Origin: JAPYTY01 sp036338435
Lineage (GTDB): Bacteria > Acidobacteriota > UBA6911 > RPQK01 > JADFOI01
Length of the DNA stretch: 11,148 bases
Assembly (NCBI GenBank): GCA_036338435.1
Contig: JAYZCG010000048.1
Coordinates: 1 to 11,148, forward strand
Direction of reading: 5' to 3'
A model generated the notes under the pieces. The model did not search any database and had not been told where the DNA came from. It worked only from the letters and a program-made list of their open reading frames with translations. The stretch's first letter is position 1. The number at the start of each line of letters is the position of its first letter. The position numbers and the translations under genes are program-made. Below are positions 6,459-11,148 of this stretch, one piece after another.

Positions 6459-8192
6459 TTATTTTCTTATGCCATGCCCAATTGGATAAAGACCAGGAAG
6501 ACTAATTGGCAGTTTGCCACGAAATTGGATTTCCCCGAAAATCGCTTTAATGGCTGCCACTTCAGCACCTGGATAATCATCGTAAATAGTAATATAAGTA
6601 GGCAGTTTGTCGGCTAGAGGGAGCAGGTAAGGACTTCCCAAAAATATAAAGTAAATAGGGGTTTCACTGCTGGCAAGACTTTCCAGTAGGTGCATTTCAC
6701 TTTGCGAAAGCCCAAGGCTGCCTTTGTTAGCTGCCGTCCGGACATAGATGCCGACTACTACATAGTCAACCTCTCCAGCTCGTTTAAAAATTAACTTTAA
6801 TTTATCATCTAAAATATCTGGCAGTACTTCTATGTGCTGCGTTTGGCGATGACGACGGAGCAATTCAGACATCAAGACATCCCCTCGGCTCTCTCGGAGG
6901 CGGCTCTCATCTAAAATAGTGAGGAGCAGTACTTCAGAAGCTTGTTTGGGTGAAAGGGGCAGGGCGTTATTCTTGTCGGATACCAGAGTAATAGCCTGGT
7001 CTATAATCTTTTGTGATGATTCGAGATGCTTAGGAGATGCCACTACACTATCTATCTGTGAGAGGGAAGAACTAAGGTCACGATGGAAACCTAAGCGTGC
7101 CTTCTCTCCCAGAATTCGGTGCACTGATTTATCAAGACGAGAATGAGAAATCTTTCCCTGCTGGAGGGCATTTTTAAGACTCTGAAAAGCTCTCTTTACG
7201 GAAGGGGGAAACAGAATTAGATCGGCGCCAGCAGCAAAAGCTTGGACGATAGCTCCCTGATTTCCATAAAGGTAACGTAGGCTTCCCATATTCATGGCAT
7301 CAGTAAAAACTAAGCCTTTAAAGCCAAGTTCTTCTCTGAGCAGGCTAGTTGAAATTCGTTTTGACAGAGTAGCAGGTACATCTTGTTGGGGCTCCAAGGC
7401 TGGGACAACGAGATGAGATGTCATAATGGCACGAACCCCTGCTTGAATTGCTCGTTGAAATGGAAGAAGTTCCACCCGATTCAATCTCTCTCGTGAGGCC
7501 CGAATTACGGGCAGTTGAAGATGAGAATCAATGCTAGTATCTCCATGTCCAGGAAAATGCTTGGCAGTGGCAATAAGCCCATTTTCTTGAAATCCCTCAA
7601 CATAGGCCTTTGTCATATTAGCAACTTGTTCTGGGTCCTCCCCAAAAGAACGCGTATTAATAATGGGATTAAGAGGATTATTATTGACATCTGCAACTGG
7701 ATAAAAATTTACATTGACTCCAATGCTCTTAGCTTCTAGAGCCGTTAGGCGTCCCACTTGACGTGCATTTTCAGGAGTGAAAGTTGCCCCCAAGGCCATT
7801 GCCTTTGGAAATCGTGTTCCCCCTCGAAAAATAAGTCCCGTTCCACCTTCAAGATCTGCAGTAACGAATAGGGGCACAGATGCCAGTTCTTGCATCCGGC
7901 GTATTAAAAGTGCCGCTGAAAGTAGTTCGCCTCCAAAAACGTGGTAACCGCCCACGTGATAGCGAGCGATGTCACTCTCAATTTGTTGGAATTCAGGGCT
8001 TTTGATATTGGTGAAGTTGCTATTTGTACCTCCAATAAGTATTTGGCCAATTTTTTCTTCGAGGCTCATTGATCTAAGGGTGGATTCGATCCATGCTTGT
8101 GACGCTTCGTCCAAACTCGCATCTTGGGTGCTGCTTTGGGGGAGGGCAGCCATGGACAACAACATTAATGGGATGAGGAGAGGACGCAACAT
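6459..8192 (-). CDS. nagZ: Exported beta-N-acetylglucosaminidase, GH3 family (NagZ-type)
   Basis: A two-domain GH3 enzyme of 577 residues expected to cleave terminal beta-GlcNAc from peptidoglycan fragments or similar glycans. Residues 1 to about 20 (MLRPLLIPLMLLSMAALP) form a signal peptide without a lipobox, so it acts in the periplasm or outside, unlike the cytoplasmic NagZ of E. coli. The TIM-barrel domain (about 35-370) holds KHFPGHGDT (211-219), the mobile-loop dyad Asp222-Ser-His224 that serves as acid/base in NagZ enzymes, and FTDAMNM (296-302) with Asp298 as nucleophile. The substrate motif reads DLEGG (113-117) rather than the common DQEGG. A C-terminal alpha/beta domain (about 395-565) resembles the Bacillus subtilis two-domain type. 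ATG 8192 has no Shine-Dalgarno but sits 7 nt from a perfect extended -10 box. The presence of both the dyad and the nucleophile argues for an active enzyme. Confidence 0.92.
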   Translation of the reverse strand: MLRPLLIPLMLLSMAALPQSSTQDASLDEASQAWIESTLRSMSLEEKIGQILIGGTNSNFTNIKSPEFQQIESDIARYHVGGYHVFGGELLSAALLIRRMQELASVPLFVTADLEGGTGLIFRGGTRFPKAMALGATFTPENARQVGRLTALEAKSIGVNVNFYPVADVNNNPLNPIINTRSFGEDPEQVANMTKAYVEGFQENGLIATAKHFPGHGDTSIDSHLQLPVIRASRERLNRVELLPFQRAIQAGVRAIMTSHLVVPALEPQQDVPATLSKRISTSLLREELGFKGLVFTDAMNMGSLRYLYGNQGAIVQAFAAGADLILFPPSVKRAFQSLKNALQQGKISHSRLDKSVHRILGEKARLGFHRDLSSSLSQIDSVVASPKHLESSQKIIDQAITLVSDKNNALPLSPKQASEVLLLTILDESRLRESRGDVLMSELLRRHRQTQHIEVLPDILDDKLKLIFKRAGEVDYVVVGIYVRTAANKGSLGLSQSEMHLLESLASSETPIYFIFLGSPYLLPLADKLPTYITIYDDYPGAEVAAIKAIFGEIQFRGKLPISLPGLYPIGHGIRK

Positions 8193-8199
8193 AAAGCTA

Positions 8200-8208
8200 A
8201 TTATAACA
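8200..8208 (-). promoter_or_regulatory. Extended -10 promoter of nagZ, predicting a leaderless mRNA
   Basis: On the minus strand TGTTATAAT (complement of 8200-8208) is a perfect TGn plus TATAAT extended -10 element. Seven bases (TAGCTTT) separate it from the nagZ ATG, so transcription should begin at or within one base of the A of the start codon. No good -35 box lies 16-18 bp upstream, as expected for an extended -10 promoter, and no ribosome binding site is present. Confidence 0.6.
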
Positions 8209-8218
8209 GGAGGGCTAT

Positions 8219-8249
8219 GTCTTCATCTGGAGCTTGCTTGTCTGAAGAC
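8219..8249. repeat. Inverted repeat over the -35 region of nagZ (operator candidate)
   Basis: GTCTTCA (8219-8225) and TGAAGAC (8243-8249) form a perfect 7-bp inverted repeat with a 17-bp centre. The promoter-proximal arm falls at about -26 to -32 relative to the predicted nagZ start and the distal arm at about -50 to -56. It could be a regulator site. As a terminator for rarA it is weak, because no T-run follows on the minus strand. Confidence 0.35.
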
Positions 8250-8308
8250 GGGCAGGCTTTCTGACCTACAGCTATTTTGTCTTAACAACCTAAACGTTGC
8301 TGAATGGT

Positions 8309-9652
8309 TTAGGATTTGCTGATTTTCTTTTTTTCTTTTTCTGCTAAACGTGACTTAATTGTTCTTTCCATTCCTTCCTTGGACGGGTGATAGTACTTGC
8401 GTCCAGCTAAACTCTCCGGGAGGCAGTTCATATCGACAACTCCTTCAGGGTGATCGTGAGCATAGCGGTAACCCTGACCATATCCCAGATCTTTCATAAG
8501 CTCAGTTGGGGCATTGCGCAGATGAAGCGGGACAGGTTCATTTGGAGCATTCTCCACATCAAGTTGCACATTTTGATAAGCCTTATAGACAGCATTAGAT
8601 TTAGGAGCTTGAGCCAAGTATATAGCCAGCTGAGCTAGGGCTAATTTGCCTTCTGGGAAGCCGATGAAATTGGCCGCTTGCATGGCATCATTGGCATATG
8701 CTAGAGCTTGGGGATCGGCTAGTCCTATATCTTCAGAAGCAAACCGGACCATGCGACGGGCAATGTAGAGAGGATCTTCCCCAGCTTCAATCATTCTCGC
8801 TAACCAGTAGAGCGCCGCATCAGTATCGCTATTCCTCATCGATTTGTGAAGTGCTGAAATAAGGTTGAAATGCTCTTCTCCTGCTTTATCGTACAACACG
8901 GTTCGATGCTGGAGTGCCTGCTTGACGACCGACAGAGTAATGATCGATTTCTCAGAACTTTCTTGTTGAGCGAGTTGGGCAGCTACCTCCAAGGCATTTA
9001 AAGCAATGCGTGCATCACCATTTGCAAAGATAGCTATTTGGGTCAGTACATTTTTCTCCACTTGAAGATTCCATTTTCCCAATCCGCTGGAAACGTCATC
9101 TAAAGACCGTTGCAAGATTTTTTTGACGTGGTCACTGCTGAGAGCCCGAAGGACTAAAAGGCGCGTGCGAGAGAGCAGAGGAGAAATGACTTCGAAGGAG
9201 GGATTTTCGGTAGTCGCTCCAATTAGGACAAGTATGCCGGACTCCACATGAGGCAAGAAGGCATCTTGTTGGGCCTTGTTGAATCGGTGGATCTCATCAA
9301 CAAATAGAATAGTTTTTTTATGGGCGGTGTGGAGTTGTTTGCGTGCTTCTTCAATTATCTGGCGGACATCTTTGATCCCGGCAAGAACGGCACTGATAGC
9401 AACGTAATAGCTCTTTGTCTCAGAAGCAATAATACTAGCCAGCGTAGTTTTTCCTGATCCAGGTGGCCCCCAGAAAATCATAGATGGTATCTGATCGGAA
9501 TGAATAATTGAGCGGAGCATTTTCCCTTCACCCAACAGATGATCTTGTCCCTGTACATCTTTCAGTTGTACAGGGCGCATCCGTTCTGCTAGTGGTTGGT
9601 TATCGTTTGGGAGATCATCCCGCCCGTGAATGGGGAATAGCATTTTATTCAT
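8309..9652 (-). CDS. rarA: RarA (MgsA) replication-associated recombination AAA+ ATPase
   Basis: A clamp-loader-like AAA+ protein that acts at stalled replication forks. Taking ATG 9652 as start gives 447 residues, the usual family length; numbering follows that start. The diagnostic PLAERMRP lies at 20-27, Walker A GPPGSGKT at 62-69, Walker B ILFVDEIHRF at 115-124, sensor 1 GATTENPSF at 145-153, and LLSR with the arginine finger at 159-162. The C-terminal half has the RarA-specific tetramerisation region, including GYRYAHDHPEG and ESLAGRKYYHPS near the end. A longer frame starts at 9685 but adds 11 residues inside the upstream gene. ATG 9643 is another option and gives an MLF N-terminus. None of these has a Shine-Dalgarno. 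The start overlaps the 3' end of the methyltransferase gene by 8 nt, so translation is probably coupled. Confidence 0.94.
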   Translation of the reverse strand: MNKMLFPIHGRDDLPNDNQPLAERMRPVQLKDVQGQDHLLGEGKMLRSIIHSDQIPSMIFWGPPGSGKTTLASIIASETKSYYVAISAVLAGIKDVRQIIEEARKQLHTAHKKTILFVDEIHRFNKAQQDAFLPHVESGILVLIGATTENPSFEVISPLLSRTRLLVLRALSSDHVKKILQRSLDDVSSGLGKWNLQVEKNVLTQIAIFANGDARIALNALEVAAQLAQQESSEKSIITLSVVKQALQHRTVLYDKAGEEHFNLISALHKSMRNSDTDAALYWLARMIEAGEDPLYIARRMVRFASEDIGLADPQALAYANDAMQAANFIGFPEGKLALAQLAIYLAQAPKSNAVYKAYQNVQLDVENAPNEPVPLHLRNAPTELMKDLGYGQGYRYAHDHPEGVVDMNCLPESLAGRKYYHPSKEGMERTIKSRLAEKEKKKISKS

Positions 9653-10418
9653 TAAGTGTTTTTTGACGCAAAATTTCGTAGGCAATTAAGGATCCTGTCA
9701 CAGCGACATTAAGGCTTTCAGAGTGCTCATGCATAGGAACGTGAAGGCAAGTATCTGCAATTGCTAGAGCAGGCTTTGTCAAACCAGCCCCTTCATTACC
9801 AAGGACAAACGCTTGCGGTGTCTTAAAGACAGCCTCAAAAAGAGACGGGCCTTCTTTGAGAGTAGCTGCGCAAATATTGTAGCCATGTTTCTTCAGATCA
9901 TCGAGAGTAAGGTTCTCCAGAAAAGGTACTGAAAACAATGCCCCAGCCGAGGCGCGAATTACTTTTTCATTGAAGAAAGACACGCTTTTGTTGCTGCTTG
10001 CCACACTAAATATTCCTGTTGCATTAGCTGTTCTCAGTAGCGTCCCCAAATTGCCAGGATCTTGAAGTTGTTCCAGATAAAGAACCCAGGGCGTCAAATC
10101 TTTCCACGCCCAAATAGGTTTTTCAAAGAAAGCTATTAGCTGTTGTGGAGATCTAACATTTGAGAGACGCTCCATTAAATTAACTGACAGGCACCGGAAG
10201 TTGAGCGAACGGGATAAAAGAGGCTGAGCTAAATTTCCGGACACATCTGAAAAAAGCAGAAGTTGAATTGGGTATTTGTAAGCCAACTCATGGATTTGCT
10301 TAGAGCTTTCAATGGGAATCCATGGGTGTTCTGTTGTCTCAGGATGTGACAAATAACGTTGCCACTGTTTGTATTCTTGGTTGGATCGGCTTTGAATCAA
10401 AGGGCTAAAGTTTGACAA
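9645..10418 (-). CDS. TrmH/SpoU-family RNA 2'-O-methyltransferase (RlmB/TsnR-like)
   Basis: A SPOUT-class enzyme that transfers methyl from S-adenosylmethionine to a ribose 2'-OH of rRNA or tRNA. The first 95 or so residues form an L30e-like substrate-recognition domain with weak conservation. The knotted catalytic domain shows motif 1 DPGNLGTLLRTANATG (120-135), motif 2 FVLGNEGAGL (204-213), and motif 3 VPMHEHSESLNVAVTGSLIAYE (from 227); Asn123, Arg129, Glu209 and Asn237 are the usual key residues. Motif 3 has HEHSESLNV where most relatives have a Gly before the ESLNV. The length of 257 is typical. The start is assigned to TTG 10418-10416: a TAA stop lies in frame 12 bp upstream, no in-frame ATG precedes the conserved part, and an extended -10 box sits just upstream. 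The exact nucleotide target cannot be told from sequence. It is the promoter-proximal gene of a unit with rarA. Confidence 0.88.
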   Translation of the reverse strand: MSNFSPLIQSRSNQEYKQWQRYLSHPETTEHPWIPIESSKQIHELAYKYPIQLLLFSDVSGNLAQPLLSRSLNFRCLSVNLMERLSNVRSPQQLIAFFEKPIWAWKDLTPWVLYLEQLQDPGNLGTLLRTANATGIFSVASSNKSVSFFNEKVIRASAGALFSVPFLENLTLDDLKKHGYNICAATLKEGPSLFEAVFKTPQAFVLGNEGAGLTKPALAIADTCLHVPMHEHSESLNVAVTGSLIAYEILRQKTLNE

Positions 10419-10439
10419 TTCTAAATCATTTTATACCAT
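10412..10439 (+). promoter_or_regulatory. Possible plus-strand promoter towards tsaC overlapping the methyltransferase start
   Basis: TTGACA (10412-10417) is a perfect -35 consensus and TACCAT (10434-10439), 16 bp further on, matches the -10 at four of six positions. It would give a leader of about 115 nt before GTG 10561. An alternative is GATAAT at 10541-10546, with only a poor -35 (TTGTGT at 10516-10521, 19 bp away), which would give a leader of under 10 nt. I cannot decide between them. Confidence 0.3.
10430..10438 (-). promoter_or_regulatory. Extended -10 promoter of the methyltransferase-rarA unit
   Basis: On the minus strand TGGTATAAA (complement of 10430-10438) is an extended -10 element with one mismatch to TATAAT. 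It ends 11 nt before the TTG start, so the predicted transcript would have a leader of only about 3-5 nt and no ribosome binding site. No good -35 box is present. Confidence 0.45.
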
Positions 10440-10499
10440 GTCAGTTTTAATGGCGAGATCAGGCATGCCAACTTAAATGTGACCAGATCACCATGTCTG
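10435..10499. repeat. Direct repeat and palindromes in the divergent methyltransferase/tsaC control region
   Basis: ACCATGTC followed by a similar T-rich tail occurs at 10435-10442 and again at 10490-10497; over 14 bp the two copies differ at two positions and lie 55 bp apart. Between them are the perfect palindrome GGCATGCC (10462-10469) and the inverted repeat GTGA-N5-TCAC (10479-10491). The 142-bp interval 10419-10560 otherwise holds no gene. Confidence 0.35.
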
Positions 10500-10560
10500 T
10501 TTCGGATGGATCCTCTTGTGTAAATAAAGCTGATGCTTCTGATAATGGTTTGTTCTAATT

Positions 10561-11148
10561 GTGTATTGTGACAAGAATGCGCCTTCACCTGATGTGATTG
10601 CAAGAGCCTCCCAGGCTATCCGTCTGGGGCAAATAGTGGTGCATCCAACTGACACAATCTATGGACTTGCATGTGACCCCTTAAATGCGAAAGCACTCCA
10701 ACGGCTATTTGCCATAAAAGGGCGTTCTCCAAAAAAAGGCGCTCTTGTGATGATTCACGACATAGAATGTTGTGAAGATATGTGTCATGACATACCGAAT
10801 GTCTTTCACAAATTAGCTTCGACATTTTGGCCGGGACCCATTACTTTGCTCTTACATGGAAAGCCTTCTCTTCCGGATCTTCTACTAGGAAGTGAAGGGA
10901 AGATCGGATTGCGTTGCCCAGATCTACCGCTACTGCAACTTTGGATGAAGTCCATTCCGGGTGCTATCGTCTCGACCAGTGCTAATTTTTCAGGCCAAGA
11001 GGGACCGCGGTCATTAGCAGCACTCCGCCAACTCTTGTTTGACAAAGTAGATCTTTTCTTAGAGGGCGAAGAAATAGATGAGCAAGTCCAAGCCTCTACT
11101 GTAATTGATCTTACTTTCGATCCTCCTAAAGTGGTGAGGTTTGGTCAA
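10561..11148 (+). CDS. tsaC: Threonylcarbamoyl-AMP synthase (TsaC/Sua5, YrdC domain), 3' end cut off
   Basis: This enzyme makes L-threonylcarbamoyl-AMP from threonine, bicarbonate and ATP, the first step of t6A37 formation on tRNAs reading ANN codons. The frame is open for 196 codons to the window edge with no stop. Visible YrdC motifs are HPTDTIYGLACDP (28-40), AIKGRS (51-56) with the substrate-binding Lys-x-Arg, FWPGPITLLL (89-98), IGLRCPD (115-121), STSANFSG (138-145) and STVIDLT (179-185) near the usual C-terminus of the domain. It could be the short TsaC form or a longer Sua5 with a further domain beyond the edge. The start is GTG 10561, the only standard start codon between the upstream TAA (10543) and the conserved core except GTG 10594; there is no Shine-Dalgarno for either. 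It is transcribed divergently from the methyltransferase gene. Confidence 0.9.
   Translation, partial: MYCDKNAPSPDVIARASQAIRLGQIVVHPTDTIYGLACDPLNAKALQRLFAIKGRSPKKGALVMIHDIECCEDMCHDIPNVFHKLASTFWPGPITLLLHGKPSLPDLLLGSEGKIGLRCPDLPLLQLWMKSIPGAIVSTSANFSGQEGPRSLAALRQLLFDKVDLFLEGEEIDEQVQASTVIDLTFDPPKVVRFGQ

Noticed and set aside
8219..8249. Inverted repeat as a rho-independent terminator of rarA
   Set aside because: The stem is only 7 bp with a 17-nt loop and no T-run follows on the minus strand; an operator reading fits its position better.
7969..8322. Plus-strand 117-codon open frame over the nagZ start and the nagZ-rarA gap
   Set aside because: Mostly antisense to the NagZ signal peptide and barrel; it also runs through the nagZ promoter and the 3' end of rarA.
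10478..10492. CRP-like site TGTGA-N5-TCACC
   Set aside because: The CRP consensus has six bases between half sites and ends TCACA; here the spacing is five, and nothing shows a CRP homologue acts here. Kept only as an inverted repeat.
10616..11045. Two minus-strand open frames opposite tsaC
   Set aside because: The plus strand here encodes all YrdC motifs; the minus frames are shadows without family features.
1..11148. Mobile element, CRISPR array, toxin-antitoxin or defence system
   Set aside because: No transposase, integrase, repeat-spacer pattern, restriction or defence domain is visible; the genes are mostly core metabolism and information processing.

Overview
The window reads as an ordinary chromosomal stretch of a moderate-GC, Gram-negative-type bacterium that makes bacillithiol. 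It holds a bshB1-bshA pair, a seven-iron ferredoxin, one tRNA-Glu(UUC) with no encoded CCA, a secreted NagZ-type glycosidase next to a sodium:solute symporter, RarA, a SpoU-class RNA methyltransferase and a threonylcarbamoyl-AMP synthase. BshA/BshB1 occur in Firmicutes, Deinococcus-Thermus, Bacteroidota, Acidobacteriota and related phyla. An exported NagZ paired with an SSS symporter leans towards Acidobacteriota or a Bacteroidota-like lineage, but I cannot fix the phylum from the sequence alone. No transposase, integrase, phage gene, CRISPR array or toxin-antitoxin pair is visible.

Layout. 1-2126, minus strand: bshB1 then bshA, coupled by a TAATG stop/start overlap, followed by the beginning of a small membrane protein that runs off the left edge. 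2276-2769, minus: a ferredoxin gene with its own promoter, strong ribosome binding site and rho-independent terminator. 2924-3043, plus: a promoter and tRNA-Glu(UUC). 3201-3566, plus: an unrecognised 121-residue protein with an N-terminal hydrophobic segment. 3577-4949: a GT2 glycosyltransferase (minus) and a left-handed beta-helix acetyltransferase with a C-terminal Cys cluster (plus), divergent and almost touching; both suggest surface-glycan assembly. 5010-8192, minus: nagZ followed 3 nt later by an SSS symporter. 8309-10418, minus: a TrmH-family methyltransferase overlapping rarA. 10561 to the right edge, plus: tsaC/sua5, truncated by the window.

How the genes fit together. bshB1 and bshA supply the first two steps of bacillithiol synthesis (GlcNAc-malate formation and its deacetylation); bshC is not in the window. 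nagZ plus the symporter look like a unit that releases an amino sugar from peptidoglycan or chitin-like material and imports it. The GT2/acetyltransferase pair resembles a fragment of O-antigen or exopolysaccharide biosynthesis.

The least ordinary signals are regulatory. nagZ and the methyltransferase gene lack a Shine-Dalgarno sequence but have extended -10 promoters only 7-11 nt from their start codons, which predicts leaderless or nearly leaderless mRNAs. Other genes in the window (bshB1, fdxA, the 3201 gene) have clear Shine-Dalgarno sequences. The GT2 enzyme also has an Ala-Gly-Asn-Gly-Lys motif where the DxD metal site is expected. I found no convincing new multi-gene system.
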